DNA of 64,000 bases from Poriferisodalis sp965203655 (GTDB taxonomy: Bacteria > Actinomycetota > Acidimicrobiia > Acidimicrobiales > Poriferisodalaceae). Under the pieces are notes generated by a model, which worked only from the letters and a program-made list of their open reading frames with translations, was not told the DNA's origin and did no database searches. Positions 8,008 to 20,371 of this stretch are shown in pieces; positions within the stretch are counted from its first letter, which is position 1; each line of letters begins with the position of its first letter. A program made the position numbers and the translations under genes. The stretch spans positions 212,932-276,931 of the forward strand of contig NZ_CBDBDD010000003.1 in NCBI RefSeq assembly GCF_965203655.1, written 5' to 3'.

Positions 8008-9621
8008 ATGAGCACAGGCACCGCGGCTGCGACGGCACATGTGGACCGGTTCGTCCTCGATCGCTTGCCGCCCGCGGAGCGCTGGCCGCAGATCAGGCTC
8101 GACGCATCGCGGTACTGCTACCCGAGCCGGCTGAATGCCGCCGCAGTGCTGCTCGACGGGGCGATCGAGCGGGGCTGGGGACGGCGTCCGTGCATGGGGC
8201 TCGGCGATGACATGTGGTCCTACGCCGACGTGGCCGACTGCGCCAACCGGATCGCCGCGGTGCTGGTTGAGGACTACGGCGTCGTTGCGGGGAACCGCGT
8301 CCTGCTACGGGGCGCCAATGCGCCCTGGATGGTGGCTGCTTGGTTCGCCGTGCTGAAAGCTGGCGCCGTGGCTGTCACAACGATGCCGCTGCTTCGCGCC
8401 GCCGAGCTTGCGAAGGTGTTGTCGAAGTGCGAGCCGGCGGTCTCGCTGTGCGAAGCGGGAATGGAAGCCGAGCTGCAGAAAGTGACCGGCGGTCCGATCG
8501 CCATCTGGGGCCCGAACGGCGATCTCAACACCGCGGCCGCATCCAAGTCCTGCGAGTTCGCTGCGGTGGACACCTCCGCGACGGATCCTGCCCTGCTCGC
8601 GTCCACCTCGGGCACCACCGGCGATCCCAAGGTCGCTGTGCACTTCCATCGAGACCTGCTGGTGATCGCCGATGCGTTCGAGCCGATCCTACGGGCACGC
8701 CCCGACGACGTGTTCGTCGGGAGTCCGCCGCTGGCGTTCACGTTCGGCCTGGGCGGCGAGGTGGTTTTCCCCATGCGAGTAGGAGCGTGCACCTGGTTCT
8801 GCGACGAGCCGGGTCCCGCTGCATTGGCGGAGCTGATCGCCAGACGGCAGGCCACCGTGTGCTTCAGCTCGCCCACCGCGTACCGGGCCATGACGATGCT
8901 CGATCCCCGGCCGGACCTCTCCTCGCTGCGCTGTGGCGTGTCAGCCGGTGAATGGCTGCCGCGATCCACGTTCGAGCTCGTCGAGCATGAGCTCGGCCTG
9001 CGACTGAACGACGGGATCGGCGCCACCGAGCTTCTGCACATCTTCATCTCCGCGCCCGACGCCGAGATACGGCCCGGTTCGACGGGCAAGCCCCTGCCGG
9101 GGTGGGAGGCGGCGATCTTCGACGACGACGGCACTCCCGTGCCGGACGGCCAGGCAGGCCTGCTTGCCGTGCGGGGACCAATCGGCTGCCGCTACCTCGA
9201 CGACGAACGCCAGACCGTCTACGTGCGCAACGGCTGGAACTTCACGGGCGACGTCTATGTGCGTGACGTCGACGGCTACTTCTGGTACCAGGCCAGGGCC
9301 GACGACATGATCATCAGCTCGGGCTACAACATCGCCGCCCCCGAAGTCGAGGAAGCCCTGCTGACACACGCCGCAGTGGCCGAAGCGGGAGTGATCGGCA
9401 CGCCCGACGCCGACCGGGGCATGGTCGTCCATGCATTTGTCCATCTGACTGACCCGTCGACAGCCACCGACGCACTGGCATGCGAATTGCAAGGCCACGT
9501 CAAGGCCTCGATTGCGCCCTACAAGTACCCTCGCCGGATCACCTTCTGCGCCGAGCCCTTGCCCACGACGCCGACAGGGAAGCTCCAGCGGCGAGGGCTG
9601 GCTGCGCTGCTCGGCGGATAG
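8008..9621 (+). CDS. Aryl-CoA ligase, 2-aminobenzoate/benzoate-CoA ligase type
   Basis: A 537-residue class I adenylate-forming enzyme that activates a carboxylic acid as acyl-AMP and then acyl-CoA. The phosphate-binding loop is ASTSGTTGDPKVAVH (~residues 195-210), the A5 region is NDGIGATELLHIF, the hinge is WNFTGDVYVRDVDGYFWYQARADDMI, and the catalytic A10 lysine lies in TTPTGKLQRRG near the C-terminus. The GIGATELLHIF motif is that of the benzoate-CoA ligase clade. Its position next to a PaaX-like regulator and a 2-aminobenzoyl-CoA-type monooxygenase/reductase favours 2-aminobenzoate (anthranilate) or salicylate as substrate. This is inference: aryl specificity cannot be read by eye. Confidence 0.75.
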   Translation: MSTGTAAATAHVDRFVLDRLPPAERWPQIRLDASRYCYPSRLNAAAVLLDGAIERGWGRRPCMGLGDDMWSYADVADCANRIAAVLVEDYGVVAGNRVLLRGANAPWMVAAWFAVLKAGAVAVTTMPLLRAAELAKVLSKCEPAVSLCEAGMEAELQKVTGGPIAIWGPNGDLNTAAASKSCEFAAVDTSATDPALLASTSGTTGDPKVAVHFHRDLLVIADAFEPILRARPDDVFVGSPPLAFTFGLGGEVVFPMRVGACTWFCDEPGPAALAELIARRQATVCFSSPTAYRAMTMLDPRPDLSSLRCGVSAGEWLPRSTFELVEHELGLRLNDGIGATELLHIFISAPDAEIRPGSTGKPLPGWEAAIFDDDGTPVPDGQAGLLAVRGPIGCRYLDDERQTVYVRNGWNFTGDVYVRDVDGYFWYQARADDMIISSGYNIAAPEVEEALLTHAAVAEAGVIGTPDADRGMVVHAFVHLTDPSTATDALACELQGHVKASIAPYKYPRRITFCAEPLPTTPTGKLQRRGLAALLGG

Positions 9622-9644
9622 CGGCGGGGCTGGGCCAGGACGGC

Positions 9645-10463
9645 ATGACGAAGTCCCCGAGAGACCGCATCCTCGACACCTACGGGCTGTTCGCTCGCGA
9701 CTACGGCGGCTGGGTCGCCGTCGGCGGGCTTATCGCCTTGCTGCGCGAAGTCGACGTAGATGCGCAGGCCGTGCGATCCGCGGCGTCTCGCATGAAGCGC
9801 TCCGGGCTGCTGGTGCCCGAACGGGTGGACGGCAAGGCCGGGTACGCCCTCAGCGCCGATGGGCGCGAGATCCTCGAAGCAGGAGATCGGCGCATCTTCG
9901 GCAACGGCGTTCGGCCCAGTGACGATCGATGGCTGCTGGTGCTGTTCTCCATCCCCGAGCCAGAGCGCAGCAAGCGCTACCTGATCCGGTCGCAACTGGC
10001 CCGTCTGGGCTTCGCGCCCGGTCCGGCTGCGTCATGGATCGCCCCCGCGTCCCTGCTGGGAGAGGCCCGCACCATGCTCAAGCGCTCCGAACTGGAGGGT
10101 TACGTCTCGTTCTTCGAGGGTGACTTTCGGCCCGACAGCGACGAGCCCCACATAGCGACCAGCGCATGGGATCTCGACCTGATCAACAAGCTCTACAGCG
10201 AATACCTCACGGCTCAGCGGCCCATCTCGGACGCGTGGGTCGCCGAGCCCGGGTCTGACCGTGACGCATTCGTGGCGCACATGAACAACATCAGCGCCTG
10301 GCGATCGCTTCCGTATGCAGACCCCGGTCTGCCTCCCTCGGTCACACCCGACGGATGGCTCGCAGACGAGGCTCGCGACGTGTTCACGAAGCTGCACCGC
10401 CAGCTGCGTCCCGGCGCACACCGCTTCTACCTAGCAACGCTCGACGCCACCACTCGCGGTTAG
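9645..10463 (+). CDS. PaaX-family transcriptional regulator
   Basis: A 272-residue regulator like PaaX, the phenylacetyl-CoA-responsive repressor. The N-terminal winged helix (residues 1-75) reads RILDTYGLFARDYGGWVAVGGLIALLREVDVDAQAVRSAASRMKR in sections, with the RSAASRMKRSGLL recognition helix and a wing. The middle domain has DDRWLLVLFSIPEPERSKRYLIRSQLARLGF, a hallmark of the PaaX family, and the C-terminal domain is helical. Members respond to aryl-CoA thioesters, so it probably controls the neighbouring ligase and monooxygenase. ATG 9645 lies 23 bases after the ligase stop, so it is likely transcribed with the ligase and self-regulated. The frame is open upstream, but that part overlaps the ligase. 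Confidence 0.85.
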   Translation: MTKSPRDRILDTYGLFARDYGGWVAVGGLIALLREVDVDAQAVRSAASRMKRSGLLVPERVDGKAGYALSADGREILEAGDRRIFGNGVRPSDDRWLLVLFSIPEPERSKRYLIRSQLARLGFAPGPAASWIAPASLLGEARTMLKRSELEGYVSFFEGDFRPDSDEPHIATSAWDLDLINKLYSEYLTAQRPISDAWVAEPGSDRDAFVAHMNNISAWRSLPYADPGLPPSVTPDGWLADEARDVFTKLHRQLRPGAHRFYLATLDATTRG

Positions 10464-10517
10464 GAAACGCGTGCCCCGCAGCGGGCGCAACCACCAGTTG
10501 GAGTCCAAGAGGCCCGG

Positions 10518-12887
10518 TCAGCGCAGGTCGCGGTCGATCAAGGCGTCGGGCACCTGCTCGCGCCGGCGGCTGGTGCGACCCTGCCAGTACTGGATTGGCC
10601 ACGGCTGCTCGCTGCGACCTAGGTCGATTGCCGCGTTGAGCGTCCAGTAGGGATCGACCAGGTGCGCACGGGCAATCAAGCAGATGTCGGCCCGGCCCGC
10701 CATCAGCACGGTGTTGACGTCGTCGATGCTGGAGATGGCGCCCACCGCCATGGTCGGAATGCCGACGGTGTTGCGGATGGCCTCGGCGAATGGCGTCTGG
10801 TACAGGCGCCCGTACGCCGGCTCCCCGCTGGGATCGACCTGGCCGGTCGAGACGTCGATGATGTCGACGCCGGCGCCTTTGAGCATGTCGCTCAGCTCGA
10901 TCGCTTCCGATCGGCTGAATCCGCCTTCGACCCAGTCGCTGGCCGAGATCCGCACTGACAGCGGCTTGCCCTGCGGCCAGGCCTCACGTGCGGCCTGGGT
11001 AACTCGCAGCAGGAAGCGGGCCCGGTTCTCGAGCGAGCCGCCGTGATCATCGCTGCGCTGGTTCGTGACCGGCGACAGGAACGACGAGAGCAGGTAGCCG
11101 TGCGCGGCGTGCAGCTCGACCAAGTCGAACCCCGCGTCAGCCCCTCGCTGGGTTGCCGCCACGAAGTCGTCGAGCACGGCATCCATCTGGGCATTCGACA
11201 TCTCGGTCGGCAGCTGGCTGCCGACCCGGTATCGCAGCGGCGACGCCGAGATCAGCGGCCAGTTGCCGGCTTCGAGCGGTACGTCCTCGCCTTCCCACGG
11301 CACCCTCGTGGAGCCTTTGCGGCCCGCGTGCCCGAGCTGCAGGCCGATCTTGGCGTCGGTGAAGTCGTGCACGAACTGGGTGATCCCGGCCCATGCCTCG
11401 GCTTGGCGGGTATTCCAGATCCCGGTGCAGGCGGGCGTGATGCGAGCGTCGGGCGAGGTGCAAGTCATCTCGGTCATCACCAAGGCGGCCCCGCCGACGG
11501 CGCGGCTGCCCAGATGCACCTTGTGCCAGTCGTTGGGCATCCCGTCCACGGCGCTGTACTGCGCCATGGGCGACACGCCGATCCGGTTGTGAAAGCTCAC
11601 GTCCCGCAGGGTGAAGGGGTAGAAGATCGGCGGCGTGTCGGGGGTCGGCGGCCGGTGTGCAGGCGGCTGCTGTTCGGCGAACCAGCGCAGGGTCTTGTCG
11701 TGGTACTGCGGGTCGCGCTCGCGCAGATTGTCGTAGGTGACTCGCTGCGACCTGGTGAACAGCGAGAACGCGAACTGCTCGAACGGACGCTGGCGGTGAT
11801 GGTCGACGTTCGCGAACCAGTCCTCGCTGGTGGCAGCGGCCCGTTGCAGGCTCTCGATCTGGGGGCGACGCTCGGACTCGTAGTTCTTGAGCGCCGTGGA
11901 GACATCGCCCGTTGCGGCCATGGCATCGGCGAGCGCGATCGCGTCCTCCAGCGCCATCTTGGTGCCGCTGCCCACCGAATAGTGCGCCGTGTGTGCGGCG
12001 TCGCCCAGCAGCACGACGTTGTTCGCGATCCACGACTCGCATGAGATGCGGGGGAAGCTGATCCACCGCGAGTTGTTGCCGATGAGCTTCCGCCCGTCGA
12101 GATGGTCCGAGAAGAGCCGGCTGCACCAGTCCAGGGCGTGCTGGTCGGACTGACCTGCTGCCAGCCCGTCGTCGTGGCCCCCGAGGCCGGCCAGTTCCCA
12201 CGTCGGTTCGGCCATCTCGACGATGAAGGTGGAGCGCGTGTCGTCGTAGGGATAGATGTGCGCCTGCACCGTGCGGCGCCCCCCGTCCTCGCTGTGCTTG
12301 ATGTCTTCGAGGAACAAGTCCTCGCTGTGCTTGATGTCTTCGAGGAACAAGTCCTCGAAGATGAACGTGAAGCGGTCGAAGGGGGCGTCGGTGGCGGTCC
12401 AGATGTACTTCGCAGAGCCGTGGCGGATCGTTGGGCGCAGGTCGTCGGCGGAGCGGGACTTGGTGCTGCTGTTGACGCCGTCGCCGGCCACGACCAGGTC
12501 GACGTTGCCGCACAGCGCGTCTGCGTCGGCCTCGGCGGAGAACTCGACGCGGACGCCGAGCTCGATCGCCCGGCGGGTGAGGATCTCGAGCAGACGCACT
12601 CGGGACAGCGCGGCGAAGCCGTGCCCGTCGGAGGTGATCGTCCGTCCCCGGTAGCGGACATCCATCGCGCCCCAGTAGCGGAACTCCGATTCGATCGCAG
12701 CGATCGAGCCGGGATCGGTCTCTGCGATGTTGGCAAGCGTCTCGTCGGAGAACACCACGCCGAACCCGAACGTGTCGCCGCGGCGGTTGCGCTCGTACAC
12801 GGTGATGTCGTGGCCCGGGCTTTGCTTGGCCATCAGGATGCTGAAGAACAGGCTCGCGGGGCCGCCCCCGATGCAGGCGATCTTCAT
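10518..12887 (-). CDS. Bifunctional aryl-CoA monooxygenase/OYE reductase (2-aminobenzoyl-CoA or salicylyl-CoA type)
   Basis: A 789-residue fusion. Residues 1-~385 are a FAD-dependent aromatic hydroxylase: MKIACIGGGPASLFFSILMA, then VDLVVAGDGVNSSTKS, then VVLLGDAAHTAHYSVGSGTKMALEDAI. Residues ~410-789 are an Old Yellow Enzyme-type FMN reductase: RIGVSPMAQYSA, LQLGHAGRKGST, FDLVELHAAHGYLLSSFLSP, NQRSDDHGGSLENRARFLL. This arrangement is that of 2-aminobenzoyl-CoA monooxygenase/reductase, which hydroxylates and then dearomatises the ring; annotation pipelines often call it salicylyl-CoA 5-hydroxylase. The frame extends beyond ATG 12887, but homology begins there. It carries an 11-residue in-frame tandem duplication (EDLFLEDIKHS type, ~residues 175-200). 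It is divergent from the SDR gene. Confidence 0.85.
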   Translation of the reverse strand: MKIACIGGGPASLFFSILMAKQSPGHDITVYERNRRGDTFGFGVVFSDETLANIAETDPGSIAAIESEFRYWGAMDVRYRGRTITSDGHGFAALSRVRLLEILTRRAIELGVRVEFSAEADADALCGNVDLVVAGDGVNSSTKSRSADDLRPTIRHGSAKYIWTATDAPFDRFTFIFEDLFLEDIKHSEDLFLEDIKHSEDGGRRTVQAHIYPYDDTRSTFIVEMAEPTWELAGLGGHDDGLAAGQSDQHALDWCSRLFSDHLDGRKLIGNNSRWISFPRISCESWIANNVVLLGDAAHTAHYSVGSGTKMALEDAIALADAMAATGDVSTALKNYESERRPQIESLQRAAATSEDWFANVDHHRQRPFEQFAFSLFTRSQRVTYDNLRERDPQYHDKTLRWFAEQQPPAHRPPTPDTPPIFYPFTLRDVSFHNRIGVSPMAQYSAVDGMPNDWHKVHLGSRAVGGAALVMTEMTCTSPDARITPACTGIWNTRQAEAWAGITQFVHDFTDAKIGLQLGHAGRKGSTRVPWEGEDVPLEAGNWPLISASPLRYRVGSQLPTEMSNAQMDAVLDDFVAATQRGADAGFDLVELHAAHGYLLSSFLSPVTNQRSDDHGGSLENRARFLLRVTQAAREAWPQGKPLSVRISASDWVEGGFSRSEAIELSDMLKGAGVDIIDVSTGQVDPSGEPAYGRLYQTPFAEAIRNTVGIPTMAVGAISSIDDVNTVLMAGRADICLIARAHLVDPYWTLNAAIDLGRSEQPWPIQYWQGRTSRRREQVPDALIDRDLR
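12285..12357. repeat. 33-bp perfect tandem duplication inside the monooxygenase gene
   Basis: Two identical 33-base units lie at 12285-12317 and 12318-12350, with a 7-base start of a third copy at 12351-12357. The length is 11 codons, so the frame is kept and the protein repeats LFLEDIKHSED. A perfect copy implies a recent slippage event or an assembly artefact. Confidence 0.9.
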
Positions 12888-12893
12888 CGAGGC

Positions 12894-12905
12894 ATCCGTT
12901 CGGGA
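12894..12905 (-). promoter_or_regulatory. Operator candidate in the monooxygenase/SDR divergent region
   Basis: Read on the minus strand, TCCCGAACGGAT lies six bases before the monooxygenase ATG and matches 10 of 11 bases of the CCCGAACGGGT core in front of the ligase. The same divergent region (12888-13004) holds ATCGC...GCGAT (12933-12951), a 5-bp inverted repeat with nine-base spacer, inside an AT-rich stretch that probably carries the promoters. For the SDR, GGAG lies eight bases before ATG 13005. Confidence 0.3.
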
Positions 12906-13004
12906 TCCGTCATCGTTCGCTGCATCCGTGAGATCGCGTGAAATTTGCGATGTCAAAAAGAGTAGTACAGTCCCCACCATGCTCGACAACGCCGGAGCTG
13001 CCGC

Positions 13005-13715
13005 ATGAGCACGGCCGTCGTCACCGGAGGCACTCGCGGGATCGGCCGGGCCATCAGCCTCGAACTCGCCAGTGCGGGCCACAACGTCATCGCCCTGGCC
13101 ACCTCGGCGCCTGCCGACCCGCTCGACGGCGTCGAGGCCCGCATCTGCGATGTGACCGATGAGCGGCAGGTGGCCTCGACATTCTCCGACATCGGCCCGG
13201 TGGACATCCTCGTCAACAACGCCGGCGTGTCGGGATCGAACCGGCTGAGCCGCACGACGCTGGAGGAGTGGCACCGCAGCATCGCGGTCAATGCGACCGG
13301 GGCATTCCTGTGCACCCGAGCCGTCATCGACGGAATGCTGGAACGCGACGCCGGCAGGATCGTGACGGTTGCCTCGATTGCCGGCGTCGAGGGCGCGAAG
13401 TACATCGCCGCCTATGCGTCGTCCAAGCACGCAGTCATGGGCCTGACGCGTGTGGTGGCGGCCGAGGTGGATGGCACCGGGGTCACGGCCAACTCCGTGT
13501 GCCCGACCTTCGTCCGCACCGAGATGACTGTCGCCACGATCGCCAACATTGCCCGCCAGACCGGCAAGAACCTCGCCGAGGCTGAAGCCGCCTTGGCCAA
13601 GGCCACGCCCCACGGACGGATCATCGAGATCGCCGAAGTGGTCGAGGCGGTGATGGAGCTGCTCGACGGCGATCACAACGGCCGAGAGGTCGTGCTCGAC
13701 GGAGGACCGTCATGA
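13005..13715 (+). CDS. Short-chain dehydrogenase/reductase
   Basis: A 236-residue classical SDR. The cofactor loop is VVTGGTRGIGRAISLELA (TGxxxGIG), NNAGVSGSN marks the central strand, and the catalytic set is the S in VTVASIAG, then Y and K in YAASSKHA-type YASSKHAVMGL. It probably acts as a 3-hydroxyacyl-CoA dehydrogenase on a ring or ring-opened CoA intermediate formed by the divergent monooxygenase/reductase. The substrate is inferred from context only. ATG 13005 overlaps the end of a nine-codon reading frame starting at 12979 (ATGA junction), which may be chance. A RidA gene follows 42 bases later. Confidence 0.85.
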   Translation: MSTAVVTGGTRGIGRAISLELASAGHNVIALATSAPADPLDGVEARICDVTDERQVASTFSDIGPVDILVNNAGVSGSNRLSRTTLEEWHRSIAVNATGAFLCTRAVIDGMLERDAGRIVTVASIAGVEGAKYIAAYASSKHAVMGLTRVVAAEVDGTGVTANSVCPTFVRTEMTVATIANIARQTGKNLAEAEAALAKATPHGRIIEIAEVVEAVMELLDGDHNGREVVLDGGPS

Positions 13716-13757
13716 CACTCGAGACATTGGAGAAGACGAGATGGCAAGGACGATGAG

Positions 13758-14165
13758 ATGAGCACGCCACACCGGCTGATCAGCCCCGAATCGATGTCGC
13801 CCTCGCCGGGCTTCTCCCACGCGGTCGTGCCGGCTGACGGGCGGACGGTGTACCTCGCTGGCCAGATCGCCGCAGACCCGACCGGTGCCGTGGTCGGCGA
13901 CACGTTCGCCGAGCAGTACGACGTGGCACTGGGCAACGTCGTCGAGGCGCTGGCGCATGCCGGCGGCGAACCCCACGACATCGTGTCGATGGTGGTGTAC
14001 GCGACCGATGTGCAGGCCTACCGGGACGACCTCCGCGGCGTGGGGGCCGCCCACCGCAAGCATCTCAACCGGCACTTCCCGGCGATGGCGCTGCTGGGGA
14101 CGACTGGGCTGGTCGAACCCGATGCGATGGTGGAGATCATCACCACGGCCGTCGTTCCCGACTGA
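13758..14165 (+). CDS. RidA family (enamine/imine deaminase) protein
   Basis: A 135-residue protein of the RidA/YjgF/UK114 family. Evidence: GFSHAVVPADGRTVYLAGQIA at the N-terminus, EQYDVALGNVVEALAHAGGEPHDIVSMVVY in the middle, and MALLGTTGLVEPDAMVEIITTAVV at the end. RidA proteins form trimers that hydrolyse reactive enamines and imines to ketones and ammonia. The canonical arginine that contacts the substrate carboxylate is not clear, and the TTGLVEPD segment departs from RidA's RxxVAELPLG-like region, so it belongs to an Rid subgroup. Next to a 2-aminobenzoyl-CoA-type enzyme it would suit deamination of an enamine ring product. SD-like AAGGACGATGAG precedes ATG 13758. Confidence 0.8.
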   Translation: MSTPHRLISPESMSPSPGFSHAVVPADGRTVYLAGQIAADPTGAVVGDTFAEQYDVALGNVVEALAHAGGEPHDIVSMVVYATDVQAYRDDLRGVGAAHRKHLNRHFPAMALLGTTGLVEPDAMVEIITTAVVPD

Positions 14166-14203
14166 GAGCAGGCCGTGAGACGGACCTCGCCAAGGACGGC
14201 ACG

Positions 14204-14209
14204 TAGGGT
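14204..14209 (+). promoter_or_regulatory. -10 box TAGGGT for leaderless hydantoinase gene
   Basis: TAGGGT, six bases (CCTGCC), then ATG 14216. No Shine-Dalgarno sequence is present. The spacing implies transcription starting at the start codon. Confidence 0.6.
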
Positions 14210-14215
14210 CCTGCC

Positions 14216-17965
<3,750 letters not shown>

Positions 17966-18011
17966 ATGCCCATGAGCTGTACGTGAACCGTCGAGTGAGA
18001 CAGGGTGAGTG

Positions 18012-19226
18012 ATGAATGAACAGGTGCTGACGCCCGAGCGAGCCGAGCTCGTGGCCCGGATGGCCGAGCTGGGGCCGGCATTTGCCGAGCGTGCGCCCAC
18101 CTACGACCGCGATGCCAGCTTCCCGCACGAGAACTGGGCCGACCTGGCCGATGCCGGGTTCCTGGGCCTGTGCGTGCCCAGAGAGGTCGGCGGGCTGGGT
18201 GCCGACTTCGTGGGCTACGCGCTCGTGGCCGAGGAGATGGGTCGGCACTGCGCGACCACGGCGTTGACGTTCAACATGCACACGGCCACAGCGCTGCTGT
18301 CCGGCCCGATCGCCGAAGCACTGCTGGCCGGCGAGCGCGGACGTGGGCTGGATCCCGATGGGGCCATGGCCGCACACCTCGCCGAGACCCGCCCGCACCT
18401 GTGGGAAGGCATGGTCCGCGGCACCGTCATCCATTCCCAGCCGTTCTCCGAGGGCCAGGCGCCGGGTGCCCGATCGGGTTTCAGCACCATGGCGGTGCCC
18501 ACCGAGGGCGGCTATCGCGTGACGGGCCGCAAGATCTTCGCCTCGCTGAGCGGCGCTGCCCACGTGCACAACGTGCTGGCGGTGGTGGAGGGCGATCCCC
18601 ACATCCGCCTGCTCGGCGTGCCGGCCGACGGCGATGGCGCGCAGATCGTCGGCGATTGGGATCCGATCGGCATGCGCGGCACCGACTCCCGCACGCTGGT
18701 GATGGACAACGTGTTCGTCCCGGCCCGCAATGAGGTGCTGCCGCCGGGCATGTTCAACGCGATGGTGGAGCGATTCCCGCAGTTCTACATGACCTTGTCG
18801 TTCAGCTATCTGGGGCTGATGCGGGCCATCCTGGATGCCACCCGCACCTACTTGCGGGGCGAGTCGGGGGTGAAGGCGTCACGCGATCACCCGATCAAGC
18901 AGACCGGCTGGGCGCAGCTGCAGCTCATCTATGACCGGGCGCAGTCGCTGACCTACCGGGTGCTCAGCGAACTGCGGGCCGACCCCAACCCCGAGGAGCT
19001 GCGGCGGGCGCATGTGGCGACGGTGACCACGATGGAAAGCGCCCCCGAGATGGCCTCGCTGGCACTGCGCACTTGCGGCGGGAGGTCGCTGCTGCGACCC
19101 GGCCGCCTCGAGCAGCACTACCGCGATGCCCGCTGCGGCGCCACGATGCTGCCCTGGAGCACCGAAGAGCTGCTGGTGCGCCTCGGCCGCAACGGCCTCT
19201 ACGACGACCTCCACGACGATCTCTAG
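18012..19226 (+). CDS. Acyl-CoA dehydrogenase
   Basis: About 404 residues with the acyl-CoA dehydrogenase fold. The N-terminal helical domain has NWADLADAGFLGLCVPREVGGLG, the middle has PFSEGQAPGARSGFSTMAVPTEGGYRVTGRKIFASLSG in sections, then DWDPIGMRGTDSRTLVMDNVFVP, and the C-terminal domain ends with a helix bearing GGRSLLRPGRLEQHYRDARCGATMLPWSTEE, in the YRDAR flavin/active-site region. FAD-dependent, introducing a double bond alpha-beta to the thioester. It follows the hydantoinase by 46 bases and likely belongs to the same catabolic block. ATG 18012 is preceded by GGGTGAG; an adjacent GTG at 18009 is the alternative start. Confidence 0.85.
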   Translation: MNEQVLTPERAELVARMAELGPAFAERAPTYDRDASFPHENWADLADAGFLGLCVPREVGGLGADFVGYALVAEEMGRHCATTALTFNMHTATALLSGPIAEALLAGERGRGLDPDGAMAAHLAETRPHLWEGMVRGTVIHSQPFSEGQAPGARSGFSTMAVPTEGGYRVTGRKIFASLSGAAHVHNVLAVVEGDPHIRLLGVPADGDGAQIVGDWDPIGMRGTDSRTLVMDNVFVPARNEVLPPGMFNAMVERFPQFYMTLSFSYLGLMRAILDATRTYLRGESGVKASRDHPIKQTGWAQLQLIYDRAQSLTYRVLSELRADPNPEELRRAHVATVTTMESAPEMASLALRTCGGRSLLRPGRLEQHYRDARCGATMLPWSTEELLVRLGRNGLYDDLHDDL

Positions 19227-19328
19227 GCCTGTCTCCGTCACAGCCTCTAGGACGACCTCCATCACGACCTCGCCGATCGAGCCGAAAACTCGGGCGTGTT
19301 CGCGCCGCGTTTCGGCCATAGTGAGGAC

Positions 19329-20297
19329 ATGGGCGATGTGACGGACGACGTGACCGATGGTGTTGATGACGCTGCGGAGCGTCCGATCGTCGTGTGGGAT
19401 GGCGCGCCCAGGCTGCAGGATCCGCTCCTGCTCGTCGCTTTTGAAGGTTGGTTCGACGCCGGCGAATGCGCGACGGGCGCGCTGTCGTGGATTCGCCGCC
19501 GCAGCGAGGCCCGGCGCGTCTGCCACATCGATCCCGAGGAATTCTTCGACTTCCAGGAGAGCCGACCGGAGATCGAGATCACTGATGCGGGGGAGCGCCG
19601 CATCCGCTGGCCGGAGATCGAGTGTCACGTCGTGCCTGCGGCGCCGCCGCATGACCTCGTGCTCTTGACGGGCATCGAGCCCCGGATGCGCTGGCGCACG
19701 TTCTGCCAGGGCATCGTGGATATCGCCGATCGACTCGAGTGCCAGATGGTGGTGACGCTCGGGGCGATGGTTGCGGGCGTGGCGCACTCGCGGGCCGCGT
19801 CGGTGAAGGGCAGCGCCCAGAATGGCGAGCTGGCTGACCGGCTGGGCCTCGACCGGCCGACCTATCAGGGTCCCACCGGCATCATCGGGACCCTGCACGA
19901 CATGCTGGACCGGGCATCGCTGCCGGTTGTCTCGCTGCGGGTGGGCGTGCCGCACTACGTGGCAGGGCCGCCGAACCCGAAGGGCATGCGGGCGCTGCTT
20001 GCCCACTTCGAGACGGTCACCGGCGTCACGACGGGTTACCAGGAACTGGATTCGAGCGTGCAGGCCTGGGAGCAGCGGGTCGACGAGGCGGTGGCTCGCG
20101 ACCCCGAGATCGTGGCCTACATCCAGCAGCTCGAGGCGGAGGCCGACCGCACTGCCACCGAGAATCTGCCCAGCGGTGACGACCTGGCGCTGGAATTCCA
20201 GAAGTTTCTGGCCGAGCAGCGCCAGTCGCCCTCCAGCGCGGAGGGCGACGACGGCGGTACAGACGACGCTGAGGACGACGGCGACGACGCGGGTTGA
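19329..20297 (+). CDS. PAC2 (proteasome assembly chaperone-like) family protein
   Basis: A 322-residue PAC2 family protein (COG2047-like). The core has LLLVAFEGWFDAGECATGALSWI, EEFFDFQESRPEIEI, LLTGIEPRMRWRTFCQGIVDIA and VVTLGAMVAGVAHSR, all typical of actinobacterial PAC2 proteins; the C-terminal ~60 residues are acidic and disordered. Function in actinobacteria is not settled; relation to proteasome assembly is by family name only. CATAGT sits six bases before ATG 19329, close to the leaderless pattern, with GAGGA as a possible ribosome site. A few codons upstream are open, but the start at 19329 fits better. Confidence 0.8.
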   Translation: MGDVTDDVTDGVDDAAERPIVVWDGAPRLQDPLLLVAFEGWFDAGECATGALSWIRRRSEARRVCHIDPEEFFDFQESRPEIEITDAGERRIRWPEIECHVVPAAPPHDLVLLTGIEPRMRWRTFCQGIVDIADRLECQMVVTLGAMVAGVAHSRAASVKGSAQNGELADRLGLDRPTYQGPTGIIGTLHDMLDRASLPVVSLRVGVPHYVAGPPNPKGMRALLAHFETVTGVTTGYQELDSSVQAWEQRVDEAVARDPEIVAYIQQLEAEADRTATENLPSGDDLALEFQKFLAEQRQSPSSAEGDDGGTDDAEDDGDDAG

Positions 20298-20359
20298 GCC
20301 CCGCCGCTTCGCCAGCCGCGAGCAGGAAAAATAGAGGCGCTTGCGCGCACTCGCCGTCG

Positions 20360-20365
20360 TAGGGT
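20360..20365 (+). promoter_or_regulatory. -10 box TAGGGT for leaderless aroC
   Basis: TAGGGT, six bases (TCTCCC), then ATG 20372; same hexamer and spacing as in front of the hydantoinase and patB genes, with no ribosome site. Confidence 0.6.
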
Positions 20366-20371
20366 TCTCCC

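Noticed and set aside
12285..12357. Short direct repeats taken as a CRISPR array.
   Set aside because: The units are adjacent without spacers and lie inside a coding frame.
12888..13676. N-terminal extension of the monooxygenase frame.
   Set aside because: It is antisense to the SDR gene; the flavin-binding motif starts directly at ATG 12887.
14166..14215. A ribosome site for the hydantoinase gene.
   Set aside because: AAGGACGG is 15-20 bases from ATG, too far; the TAGGGT box at fixed spacing explains the start better.
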